Shown here piece after piece: positions 36,903 to 47,670 of a stretch of DNA of 64,000 nucleotides; within the stretch, counting starts at the first letter, position 1; every line of letters starts with the position of its first letter. Origin of the DNA: Verpa conica (taxonomy: Eukaryota > Ascomycota > Pezizomycetes > Pezizales > Morchellaceae). The stretch is taken from positions 1,787,001 to 1,851,000 of the forward strand of contig JAUFSD010000005.1 of NCBI GenBank assembly GCA_033030425.1, written 5' to 3'. The position numbers and the translations under genes were made by a program. Under the pieces are notes generated by a model, which did not search any database, was not told the origin of the DNA, and saw only the letters and a program-made list of their open reading frames with translations.

Positions 36903-39900
36903 AATTACTATTGATGGATTACGAAGGGGGGGGGGATTCGACACTACTTTGTCGTGGTACGTAGATTAAGGATAACTAGTCTGAGAAAGGAGTATTTTTT
37001 GTTTTTGTTTCAGTGGTTGAAGAAACAAGATTGGTTGATCGTGACGAAATTAAGGTGCGGGTTCGTACAGCGCGTGCGTCGGAGTCTCGTGCAGAAGGAA
37101 CTACTGAATGGGTGTTAGCGACCGAAACCAGTGAATACACCACCCGAACAACCATCAACCGACAGGAATGAAGCGGGGCCCCCGGCAGTAATAATAATAA
37201 AAAAAAGCGATTCATATTATACCCCGAGAGACAACTCAATTTTGCAAAAATAGGTGGAATTGGGGGAGGGGGGGACTAACCGACTTTGGTTCCTCTTGTG
37301 TGGGGGAAAAAGAAAAAAATGCGCAAGAATCGTTGAAACAGGAGCTGAGTCCGTCTGAAATAACCGTTTTTGTTTTCTCCACACGTGAAGATAAAAGATA
37401 TGGGGAAGAAACGAAGTTAAATAATATGACTAGTCGTAGAAGCGAGGCGAAATAAAGACAGGAATCAAGAAATGAAAAAAAAACTAAACTGCTAGAGCCG
37501 AGTCTTTTTTTTTTTATCTTGAAGATTGTTGGTAAATGATAGTATGAATGATAAATGCGTAGATATGTTGATGTAGTTGTTGGTTATGCCCAAGATGTAC
37601 AATTCTTTCTTCCTCTAAGTATCCAACACACTTTTATTTTTCTTACTGTTGCTGCAAGTGGAGGGCTGTAGCCGTGGTTGGGTGGGTGAGTCTCTTCTTT
37701 CCCTTGGTCGGGCGGGTGTGTGTTGGATCTGACAGGTCCAGTACGAACGAACGAGGGGACGGCCGGGCAATGGCGACTAGGGGAGCAGTGACGGTATTTA
37801 CTGGTGCGAGGAGCAGCAAGAAACCAAGCGGCGAAGAAACTATGGGACGAGTCGACCAAGAGTGATCAACGACCAGTTCTATCCCAGGTGACCTCGAGTA
37901 AACGGGGCGCAGGGAGGCGGGTTGGTTGGTGGTTAGGGGGGGTGTGTGGATAAAGGAAAGTGGTCGACGAAAGACTAGAAACACAAAAAAAGAGAGGACG
38001 GCCAACAGAAGCTAGGCCTTGCAAACGTCGAGGGGGGTCAAAGGAGAGAGAGAGGGGAGGGGGAAGAGGGCAAAAGAAAGGAAGAGAGGGAAAGAGTAGA
38101 GAAGGGAACGGGGGGGTTGAAGATGTTGGGGAAGGGGGGCGGGCGGAGAAAAGAGTGGCGGCGGATTCACCCACACAGGAAGGAGCCAAAGAACGCGAAC
38201 TGCTGCACCAAGCGAGAAACAGCCACCCTCCTCTCTTCTACACGCCCGCTGTGCTCATCACACATCACATCTGGATACCTGGTCGCCCACACGCTGAATG
38301 TATTGTTTAAACTCGGCTCTCTTCGTCACCTCATCTATTTTATTTTTGTGCCTTATCATCTCGCCAATTGCGGATACGAACCCCATCCCCGTTCGTCTCG
38401 CGATCGATTCATTGATCTGTTTGCCTGTTTCCCTGAGCCTCGACTCCGCCTTCTCTTTCAGGTACGCGATGCTCTCAGCATCATAGGCAAAAACGGGCTC
38501 TCAGCATCTCACCATCATCCCATCTATCCCTAGCCCTCCTCTCCCTTCCCCTCCCTTTTATCCCGTTCCTCCAATTGGATCTGGACCAACAGAGTCTCTT
38601 CGCCGCTCTTGTGCTACACAATGCCTAGCATTCAAGAAAAAAAAAAAAAAAAGTGATTGTTTGTTTTGTGCCTGAATTATGCTGAATAGAGCCAAGCATA
38701 CGACTGCAGGTCCCATGTCCGTGAATGGGAATCCTTGGTCGTGCGTAGGCCCGTAGGTGGAGGCGATTTCTTGCAGCCAATCCAGCGCCTATCTGCTGGC
38801 TACCCTCCAAAAATAATAAAAGTAACAAACTCCCATCACCCTTCCGTGACTCCCGAGAGGAGAACTGCTCATGAAGAGCTTCACATCCCCCCCCCTCCCG
38901 GCAGCTCGCATCCAAGATTCGATCATGACAAGCGGGAACAGGAGGTTTCGAACCGTTCAAAAACAGCCAGACGCAACACGGACCAAGAGCAGCGGTGTGT
39001 TGTAATTTTGCAATTTCCCCCCTTCGGCTCCCCCCCTTGCCCACGTCGGCGATCTATGCCGTAAGGGGCCCCAACCCTGGGGTTGCTCGTTACCGAGATT
39101 GGACAAGCACCCTTCACGGTGAAACTGAGGAGCCCACTGCTTCGGGCTTGGTTTTGTGCGGAAAACCTCTTGCCTTGGACGTCGTGGATGAGTTTGACAG
39201 CGACGTCTCCTCATCCCCCCAACGGCTGACGTTTAGACCCACAACCCTCCCACCACCTGGATCCCGCTGCTCGGATTTTGATCTTTGTTTCTGAAACATT
39301 TTTCTTATGCAACTGGGCATCGGATTTCACTTGTTCAACTCTTCTCGCGGATATGAACAGCGATGATCATCTAAACCAGATGCCCGGTCCGATACACACG
39401 GGAACCCACAGAAGTAAAAAAAAAACTATGTGCCTCCACACTGAAAAATAATAATAATATTGAGACAACTCATGACATTGAAATTCAATCTTCAACATTC
39501 CAAACCCTCCATAATTAGATTTCCCCACCCCCTTCCTATCAAACAAAGGTATTCGATAACAACAGAAAGGATAGAAAAGAGACATGCAAATAAGTCAGTC
39601 TCAGGGAAAAGCAAATTATAATAAAAATTAATTACTACACACCCAATCTACTATCGGTTCCTGAATTACTACCCTAAAATGACACTTTTTCTTTTCTTTT
39701 CTCCTAATGGCTGGCTGGCTGGCTGGCGTTATTATTGCGCACCACATAATTCGCTGTTCGCCCCCCTAGCCCTGGGGAAACCCTGTAACTTACCGGCACT
39801 GCGTCCAATTGGAAGGTCTGGAAAAAAAGACCATCCCGCGGAATATGAGCAAACTTTCATTTTAAACACCGGATTTTTTAAAATTTGTTGGGTCCGGTCT

Positions 39901-41444
39901 GTTTTGTCTCCACTTTTTTTTTTCTTTTCTTCTTTCTTTTTGACGTGGCTCGAATGAAAAAGAATTCTTCACGTTGAGGCTCCGCGGCTCGGGAGCATGT
40001 AGGTACCAACATCAGGGGGATTCGCAATCCGGGAGACAAGACTCAAGTATATGAGTGTTCTATTGGGGTTTCTAAGTAAGGGTCCTTATAACGTAAGTAA
40101 TGCTTAGGCGTCATAATTACTCTATGCGTATAGTTGTTGCGAGACTTGAAAATGCCACGAGGTTTACTATTTGCGTACTCTACACTGACGAGCCAAGTAT
40201 TTGCTTCTGTGAGGTGTCGGACTTTCCCACTATTTGTCTTTGTCATATTATTCAAGATGTCACCACCTCTGAGCATCTCACTGCTTGTAGTGTAAGTAAA
40301 CATACGAGCGGTCTCATTAGGGTTACAGGTTTTTTGGTTGGACGCTGTCATGCAAGAGTGATCGCTGGTGATCATAAGGCTGAAAAGGGACGTGCGAAAA
40401 GGGTTGCGTACCCGTCCAGAACAAATCTCCTACGTTCTTGAGACTTGACCGCTTACAAGGATCTTAGTAATCACGTCACATTTTTGCTCGTTTAAAACCG
40501 TTGTTATTCTATATGAGAGAGAGAGGGCGAAGGCGAGTAATAAAGATAACCGCGGTAGTTATACACATGTCATACATGAATAGCTGTGTGTGTACCTGCA
40601 GCTAAAAAAGGTCGCAGTGCGCACTTATCGCAAGCATCCCTGGAGGGTGGGAAAAACCGACCTTCCAAAACTCCCCCTAGCGTGTGTACCTATATGTACA
40701 GGACACGGGATGTCTTATTAAGGCGCCTGTTTTTTTTCTTTCCTTTCTCTGCGACTCTAAAATTTTCCGTTCCTGCATTTGACGGCCATCGGAGACCGGG
40801 GGGGCGGTTGTTGTTGCACAGATCGGTGGGGCTTTGTTTACAGTTATCCTGGATCCCTAATTCATCCATCTACGTATAGGTGACCAGGGGTAAATAAACA
40901 GATTTTTTTTGTTTCTTTAGAGTCTGTTTCGTTTCGGAAGGGTGGCTTTTTTTTTTGGTGGAAATGTTTATTTTTCTTCTGCGTCAATTTCAGATTTGAT
41001 TAGGAGCTGTCATCCAAACAATTTGAACTGACCCTAGAACTCGGGTTACATCTTCAGCTGAACTTCAGCCTGACTGGTAAACCGGTGACATCCATCAGCT
41101 GCCGGCGAGAAGCAGAGAACAGAAAGGAAGGAAAGAATCTCCCGGAGCGGATGTGGCATGTCAATTTAGTGTTGTGTACACCGGGGAGAGCGATGGGGGG
41201 TGTTCGTCCTGTTGTTCCCAGGCTCACCATCGGTCGTCTCAGCAACTGACATGTGACTTCAATGACAGTCACAGTCCGGGTAACAACCCTCTGGGGGGGG
41301 GGATACCACTCGTGGCCCCCACAGCCACTAACATTCGCCGCACGATCCCGTAATTTCCTTTTCAGCACCAGTAAGAAAAATATTCTGTCTCAGCTTTTTT
41401 TTTCTTTCTCTCTCGGTGGGAGAGAAGGGGGGAGGATAAATAGG
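36903..41444. other. Long intergenic region between divergent genes
   Basis: Separates the minus-strand gene ending at 36902 from the plus-strand gene starting at 41445, so it holds both promoters. The 37.5-38.6 kb part is CT/GA-rich, as in long fungal leaders. A GGCT microsatellite is at about 39710-39727. Overlapping open frames on both strands at 40043-40441 have no recognised motif. No gene can be supported. Confidence 0.45.
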
Positions 41445-43170
41445 ATGACGACTCTACTTTGCACCGCCTCGAGCACTTCGTCATCGTCTTTGTTTGCTTT
41501 GCTCAGGTCCCTTCATGCTTCATCAGGAAATGCCTTCCGGGGGGGTCGTCGGTGCCCGATTGTTTTCAATCATACCCAGCAGCTTCAACATCAGAGGCGG
41601 AGTTACTTGGTGCTTCGCACGGTGTTGAATCCGAGGTCGGTCAGTGTGTTTTTATCTCATCTTTTATTTTTTTTACATTTTTTTTTTCCTCAACATGATG
41701 ATCACATTTCGTTATACCCAGCTCACTCAGACGTAACCCTTTGAGAATACCATTTTAATGGTTCAAATTCCAAAGGGAACGAATGCTGCGAACGCGAATC
41801 TACTTCTGATTCTTTTTTGCCTAATAAATTTTTTTTACATTTTTTTTCTCTTTCGTATTCGTATGAAAAAAAGCGGGGAAGAGGGAAAAGATTTGCTGAC
41901 ATGCATTATGCCGCAGGAATAGCCGCAATTACAACCACCGACAGATCTCCCAACACCACCAAAATCAATTATTCTACTAACGACACCAAAGTCTGCATCC
42001 CACATCACAGATGAGAATCTGCGTCCGTGGGCAGAAGGTGGGACTGTATCGATTCTCGCAGCGGCGGTTGAGTCGCTTCCGGGCTCTTCACAGCCTGGCA
42101 CTCGAGTCGAGGAGGGGTATAGTTGGTTGATCACCGACCATGATCTCTCTATTAAATTACCTCCCATTAAGAATCTTATCAAGTCGATCACGTTTTCTCT
42201 CCCCTCGACAAAGATCACAGTGCCGTTGGCAAATACCGTTTTTCAAAACGGCGCCAAGTCCACATTGCTCCACATCCCTGCTGAGGTGAAGGAGATTCCT
42301 GTGCAGATCGAGGCTGCTACTGGATTAACCCCAGACGATGCGCTGGAGTTTGCAAACGCTCAGCAGGACATCAAGGAGGCGTGGGATGAGATGGGAGAGT
42401 TGATGAAACTCATTGGACAGCGCACTGGTGTTGTAGCCGTTAAAGAGCACGAGATTGGGGCTGTTGAAATTACCGTCCCCCCGCAGGTTGTAGTAGATGA
42501 TGCACCAAAGACCCATATCCCACTCAAGCCACTCACTCCCCCAAGACGGATCGCGGCAGCCATGGGTAACATTCTCAAGCAACTCGACACAGAAGGCGGT
42601 GCAGCTGAGGGCGCCAGCAGGGAACTTGAAAAAGCTGTGCCTGAGTACGTGGCGACATTGCCTGATACTACTAAGTTTGGTAAAGTCGCGGTTTTTGCCC
42701 GTATTACTCCACACTCACCAGCCCTTCACGAATATCACTTTACCTCGCCTGGTGTTCGTACACACCGTGTCCTCTCTGGAGGCGGCGGGTGGGGCTCAAA
42801 AGCTGGCCTACTTTCGTTAGACCCACAGGGCGGGACAGACGTTGGGGGTTTTGCAGAAAACTTTGAGAATAGCATTTTTAACGCTGCTGGCCAGCCAGGT
42901 GAAGCTGAGAAGCCTCCGACTGGTATTATTACGCCGGGAGAATACGTGCAGTTTTTTGCTGCCGAGACGCCGGTTAGTAATACCACGAGTGGCATCAGAT
43001 TCGGGGCTGTGCCAAAAGTAGAGGAAATCTATGATGATGTAGTGGAAAACCCAAAAGAGGTTGTTATTGATGGGCTGTTTGGGGGAATGGCAGAACAGGG
43101 TATTTGGGTTGGAGGGAAGCTTATGGATGTCCCGTATGGTGAGGTGGAGGTCGAAGTGAAGACGGAATAG
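41445..43170 (+). CDS. Conserved fungal protein, probably mitochondrial
   Basis: Function unknown. Model: exons 41445-41639 and 41923-43170, 480 residues. Exon 1 encodes a Ser/Arg-rich, acid-free start (MTTLLCTASSTSSSSLFALL, then RSLHASSGNAF and HQRRSYLVLRTV), a typical mitochondrial presequence with an RRSY cleavage-like site. Exon 2 begins PQLQPPTDLPTPPKSIILLT and encodes a conserved body: RPWAEGGTVSILAAAVESLP, IPLKPLTPPRRIAAAMGNI, ELEKAVPEYV and the glycine block RVLSGGGGWGSKAGLLSLDP, then TPGEYVQFFAAE. I recall this gene type as present across Pezizomycotina without a known role; no transmembrane segment or catalytic motif is evident. The 283-nt intron has a GTCAGT donor and CTGAC branch; the nearer acceptor GCCGCAG would run straight into a TAG, so the next AG five bases on (GAATAG) is required. 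The exon 1 assignment is less certain than exon 2. Confidence 0.7.
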
Positions 43171-44406
43171 AACTTCACTTGATTAGTCACTTTGCATTAA
43201 AAAAAAAAAAGATCTCCCTGTCGTTCTTACTATTCTGTTAAATGGGGTAATAATGTGGGGGCTGTAAATAAATTAACGCTGCATACTTGGGTTTCTTCCA
43301 GAGAATGTGTTGCCTGTTATATGTATCTATGGTTGATTCATTGTTGCCTGTGTTACTTGAGGCGTAACCCTAGTTCTGGGTCATAGAATATCACTCGGCT
43401 GATTATTGATGTGAAGATTTAATTGAATGAATGAATTTATCATAAGTACATGCAACCCTAAGGCTAGGGTACCCACACCTCAAAATAAAACAAAAAAATA
43501 CAACAATAAAACCCAAACAAATATAATATAAAATAAAAGTAACTTAAATCAAAAACATATGCGTCTACTCTTGCCCTTCCCCGCTCTAAGCCTTGTTCTG
43601 TTCGCTACTCGCCATTTCTTCTCACATATTACCCTATCCCTACTCTTCTTCGCGCTCCCTTGCTTTATTCTCTATCTCCTCGCCTCTCTCCGCTCTTCTC
43701 TGTTTACTCCTTCTTGATTTAATTGGATAAATAAATAAATACATACAGCCCTTATGTTACATTATTCGACAGTACTCCCCCAAGAAAGAGGGGGGGGGAG
43801 GCAAAACATAAATAGGTATCAAAAATAAAAAATGAAATAATAATAAATATAAAAGTAAACCTTTTAAATTGAACACAGTACAACAAAGACTCTTGAGTAG
43901 ACAACGCATGTAGTGAATAGGCCTAAGTACCAGCTAGAGTACTCTGTGAGCACTCTAGGGTTTCTAAAGAGGTCTCTAGGATTGTGGTTCTAGTAAAAGA
44001 GTGGTGTTATAGTAATATTTCGTAAACGCTACTTGTACTTATTATGGGTGTCGGTTATTTTTGTCCCTCGACGATACCTCACCTTCAAACATCTGAGCTA
44101 CTGCTTTCTCTTCTTCTATTTTCTTCTCTTCTATTTCGCTCACGTCTTCCCACAGTCCTCCCCATACCCATTCCTCTTCCGAGGGATTTTAATTATTTAC
44201 AGGCAACTATAGCGCTCTCACATGCAAAGAACAAAGTCGTATAGGATTAATAAACCCAACAAGCACGCCTCAAAGTAGCTGGCAAAAACAGAAAGTACAA
44301 TTTTACAAGCTGTGAAGTTTGGTATTTACAATGAACCCTTCTATAGTTGGATGTAAAATGAAATCTGCAGAAAAAACGCCCCAAACAATCTACCTCTATG
44401 AAATCC
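43171..44406. other. Intergenic with repeat copies
   Basis: Poly(A) at 43199-43211, dispersed repeat copy at 43320-43457, A/T-rich remainder and a G run at 43791-43799. No gene recognised. Confidence 0.45.
43320..43457. repeat. Dispersed repeat with inverted ATGTAYYTATGRTTGATTCA ends
   Basis: The left part has ATGTATCTATGGTTGATTCA; about 85 bases on, ATAGAATATCACTCG (43384-43397) is followed by TGAATGAATGAATTTATC and ATAAGTACATGCAACC. The two outer parts are imperfect inverted copies of each other, so this may be one small inverted-repeat element. Confidence 0.5.
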
Positions 44407-45810
44407 CTAATACGGCTCCCACCAAGTTTTCCCCAATAAGAAATAGCTCTCCGCTAGAACACCCCTCCAAGTCTTCACCCCGTCTTTAAACTCATAGAAC
44501 TCAGGCTCAAATCTAACCTCCGCCCACCCCTTCACCAACTTCCTCCAATAACACGTCTCCGCCACCGGGGTCAAATACCTCTCCCTGAACGTCCTCACCC
44601 CATTATCCGCAATCCTCCTGGCCTCCCCATCATCCTCCGACAACTGCACCGTCTTCCCCTCCAAACCACCAAAATCATTCTTGGCCTCTACAAAATTCTG
44701 ATGCGGGCCACTAGAGACCATAAGCGGATGATGATGCTGAATCCACCCCAGTTTATGCGCCACAACAACACTCCTGCAGTTCTGCAAATACTTCAATCTC
44801 CCCGAATACGACATGCCCTCAGTATGTGCCAGTGCTGATCCATCCCACCATATCCCTCTTCAAAGCCTCTTTATCCACCCCAATCCAGAAACTTGACATC
44901 CGCCCACTCCTTCCCCTTCGTATGGTCTACTAGTTGTTTCCGCACCTCGTTTCCCATGGCCGCGCCCCTCCAGATGAGCTTATTTTTCTTATTCCCCCAG
45001 GACTCGGGGCGCTCTTCTAGCGCTAGGATCTTGCGTTGGACTTTGGTGTAACTACCGACTTTAGGCTCTGGCCAGCTCCAGAAGCCAAAATCAGGCATCA
45101 GCCAGACCTTGGTGTCTTGCGCGCGCCGTGTGAAGGACCAGCTGGTTGTGGCGTCGATCTTGTCGCCGGCCATGAATGTGAATTCGATGTTTGGGAGATG
45201 TGAGTATTGCGCGGTGAAGCGCATGGAGTGTGGCGAGGTTTCGGGAATTGACGGTACTATCGACGGTGATTATGTAGAGCTGTAATAGAGTATTAGGGTT
45301 GTGTATGTATGTGTGTGTTGTGTAGGCGAGTCTACCTCTTGCTCGTATATCATGGCTCTTACGTACCCGTATTGTGGCTTCACAGCGTTGAGCTCCTCGA
45401 GTGTGATATTCCGGTTACGTCGTTCGTTGACGGCTCTGTCTATCTCTACGAACAGTCCATGGAACGCTTTGTCGCACTGGTCTGAGTTGAAGTGTAGATT
45501 CTTCTCATCACGTTTCCAATCCCATTCCGGTGCGGGGTTGCTTTTGTTACTGTTGTAGAGGGCGAGTAAGATTATTATAGAGAATGCGGCGAGTGTGATG
45601 CTGATTCTACGTCTGTATTTGTGGGATAGTCGTGTTAGAGGACCTTCGATGGATACCAATATAGATTTGTCTACTACGGGGATATTTGTATCCGGGGGGG
45701 GGGTTCCCTTTCCCCTCGCTTTTTTTGGTGGTAGGTGTTTGGCTCTCGAATCTGCTTCGAATGTACTAAAGCAATCAAGGTCTAAAAGTACTGGTATTGA
45801 ATATTATATA
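44407..45810 (-). pseudogene. GT90 / CAP10-type glycosyltransferase, frameshifted
   Basis: CAP10-like enzymes are Golgi type II membrane glycosyltransferases (family GT90) that add xylose or glucose. Visible parts in order: a short N-terminal tail and membrane anchor RRRISITLAAFSIIILLALY; EWDWKRDEKNLHFNSDQCD; a 56-nt intron at 45335-45280; LYIITVDSTVNSRNLATLHA; then, in a different frame, LPNIEFTFMAGDKIDATTSW, WLMPDFGFWSWPEPKVGSYT, KNKLIWRGAAMGNEVRKQLV and DVKFLDWG; in a third frame VDKEALKRDMVG; and back in another frame ALAHTEGMSYSGRLKYLQNC, RSVVVAHKLGWIQHHHPLM and an intact C-terminus ending GKTWWEPY. The shifts fall near 45190-45205, 44875-44885 and 44825-44850, and no GT-AG intron fits them. 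The 5' end has no in-frame ATG back to a stop near 45813. It is most simply a decaying gene; repeated sequencing errors are the alternative. Confidence 0.8.
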
Positions 45811-45875
45811 CACAACTCCTTATCACTACCGGAAAACCGGACGAGAGTCTCGGGACGGATACATTTCAGCTAGTA

Positions 45876-46137
45876 CTCGTCCTCCAGGAAAAGAACCAGA
45901 AAACAGGGGGGGTACGCACAAAGGTGTCTCGGAAGTTCAAATCCATCTAGTAGCCCCAAATAAGGCAAACAACAAGCTATTATTCCTACTCTTATAATGA
46001 CTCAAGAAGCTCCCGCTACCAGAAATGGTATATTATTGAGTAAATTGTGTCAAAAACGTGCTTCCGCTACTTAAACACCCCCCGGTCGTGCCTGTGCGTA
46101 CCCCCCCTGTTTTCTGGTTCTTTTCCTGGACGACAAG
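45876..46137. mobile_element. MITE-like element with 45-bp inverted repeats, family B
   Basis: A 262-bp element with TA on both sides. The left end reads CTCGTCCTCCAGGAAAAGAA then CCAGAAAACAGGGGGGGTAC; the right end, on the other strand, reads CTTGTCGTCCAGGAAAAGAA then the same 20 bases, so the inverted repeats match over about 45 positions with two differences. Such near-identity implies recent insertion. The interior is non-coding. It sits just upstream of the decayed GT90 gene. Confidence 0.85.
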
Positions 46138-46339
46138 TACAACCACCCGAGATCTCGCTGGGTGGGGACGTGGAGAGACAAGAGGGTCAATGCTACTAAC
46201 TACAATTTCCACAATCTTACCCGTTACTAAACCTTTCTGGAATAGTGTACCTCAGAGCGCCAGGGTGAACGCCGCAACAGACAGTACGGCTAAAGAAAAA
46301 AGAAATTCTAGATTTTAACAAACGCCACAAAAATTAGTA

Positions 46340-46509
46340 CTCGTGTCAGGGCTAAAGTATTGAGACACTGAAAAGAGAAATATAACGATTACACAGACCC
46401 ATGACGCAATAAAACACAGCAAAAAAACAGTGGCAGCAACAGAGCAAAACAGTGACCGCCCAGATCCGTGACAGCCTGGTCTGTCCCAATACTTTAGCCC
46501 TGACACGAG
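46340..46509. mobile_element. MITE-like element with 28-bp inverted repeats, family C
   Basis: A 170-bp element between TA dinucleotides; left end CTCGTGTCAGGGCTAAAGTA then TTGAGACA, right end on the other strand CTCGTGTCAGGGCTAAAGTA then TTGGGACA. One mismatch in 28. The apparent open frame 46315-46506 is a translation of the element and not a gene. Confidence 0.85.
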
Positions 46510-46817
46510 TACAGCCTCTGGTCAAGAAATGTAAAACCCCTAGATTTGGGGGGGGGTTGATTGGGTTTTCACGTTCTCGGCGAGGATTCTAGTATTGGCA
46601 CAAGAAACCCTTGTCCGATGCCCCTTGTTTCTCGATCTTTTCTACTCGGGGAAGGGTTTTGGAAAAACAAGAGAGACCCTTCAAGTCAGACTCATTGACT
46701 AGAAGGGCAAAAAGTTATTGAAAGAACACTTCCTATCCGCCGTAGGGATCCTCTTGTTTTCCAAAATTCTTACGTGGGCCGAGTACCAGAAGCTGTAAGA
46801 TGGAGAATACCACTCTC

Positions 46818-46896
46818 TCATTACCGTACTATGTACTTATTCATTCTCATTACCGTATCATGTACTTATGATTGATTCATTATCATTACCGTATTC
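46818..46896. repeat. Three tandem copies of TCATTACCGTA units
   Basis: TCATTACCGTA recurs at 46818, 46847 and 46882, with TATGTACTTATTCATTC or ATGTACTTATGATTGATTCA between copies. It includes the dispersed GTACTTATGATTRATTCA core. Confidence 0.65.
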
Positions 46897-46953
46897 CCGA
46901 AACACTCAATGACTAACCAATAAAACAAGAGTTATTATCATTGGCCACCACTA

Positions 46954-47081
46954 CAGCGAACAGTAAAAAAGATCAAGAAAACAAAAACAAGCATTCCCAT
47001 TCGTTCTTTAGGTTTTTAGTAAATATTCTAGTAGTATGATTGGCCACAAGACCCTGGCTTCCCTCTTTTTCCCGTACGCTG
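46954..47081. mobile_element. MITE-like element, CAGCG..GATC family, inverted copy
   Basis: A 128-bp element between TA dinucleotides. Left end CAGCGAACAGTAAAAAAGAT; right end on the other strand CAGCGTACGGGAAAAAGAGG. Read on the minus strand, its interior (CCAGGGTCTTGTGGCCAATC, then CTACTAGAATATT and AAAAACCTAAAGAACGAAT) matches the element at 47524, so the two are same-family copies in opposite orientation 440 bp apart. Confidence 0.8.
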
Positions 47082-47231
47082 TAGGAGGAGGACAGCTAAT
47101 CGGCCTCCAGTGTATAATTCCAGCTAAGTTAATTGGTGGATTCGTATAACTGGCCCCCTGTCCTATCGGATTTATCGTTACACTAAGCACTGATTCGCGG
47201 AAAGCCTAGTTTTAAATAAGTTAACTAACGC

Positions 47232-47259
47232 CTTGTCACGGTTTCGAAACCGTGACAAG
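47232..47259. repeat. 28-bp perfect palindrome
   Basis: CTTGTCACGGTTTC is directly followed by its exact reverse complement GAAACCGTGACAAG with no spacer (centre TTC|GAA). Flanking bases do not extend the symmetry. Confidence 0.9.
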
Positions 47260-47523
47260 TACCTTACCAGTCACATTTATTCTCGTGTAATGAGTCCGAT
47301 CCGCTATTGCAAAAACCTGGAAATATCCCCCCCTCTCCCCGGTCAACCACTAATATAATAACTCCCCCTCGTGCTTCTATGGAATTCATGTCTTAGAACC
47401 ACCTGGTTCTCCGCGGAAGGAAAAGCTTGTTATAGTTTTACCATGAATGACGTGACGCGCGCCTGAAACATAGTGAGTTTTTGAAACCCAGGAAAATATA
47501 ATAAACAGTACACAGTAATAGTA

Positions 47524-47667
47524 CAGCGTACGGCAAAAAAGATCGAGAAACCAGGGTCTGCTACCAGGGTATTGTGGCCAATCCTACTACTAGATTCTTT
47601 GCCAAAAACCTAAAGAACGAATAGGACGATGATTCTCGTGTCTCTCGATCTTTTTTACCGTTCGCTG
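47524..47667. mobile_element. MITE-like element, CAGCG..GATC family
   Basis: A 144-bp element between TA dinucleotides. Left end CAGCGTACGGCAAAAAAGAT then CGAGAAACC; right end on the other strand CAGCGAACGGTAAAAAAGAT then CGAGAGACAC. It is the best-preserved member in the window and can serve as the family reference. Confidence 0.85.
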
Positions 47668-47670
47668 TAC

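Noticed and set aside
36903..36944. Upstream extension of the proline-rich protein gene
   Set aside because: In frame but without any ATG; the first ATG is at 36902.
38942..38953. Second B-box-like CGGTTCGAAACC on the minus strand
   Set aside because: No A-box or stems at the right distance.
46315..46506. Short hydrophobic open frame
   Set aside because: It lies almost exactly on a MITE-like element; its ends are the inverted repeats.
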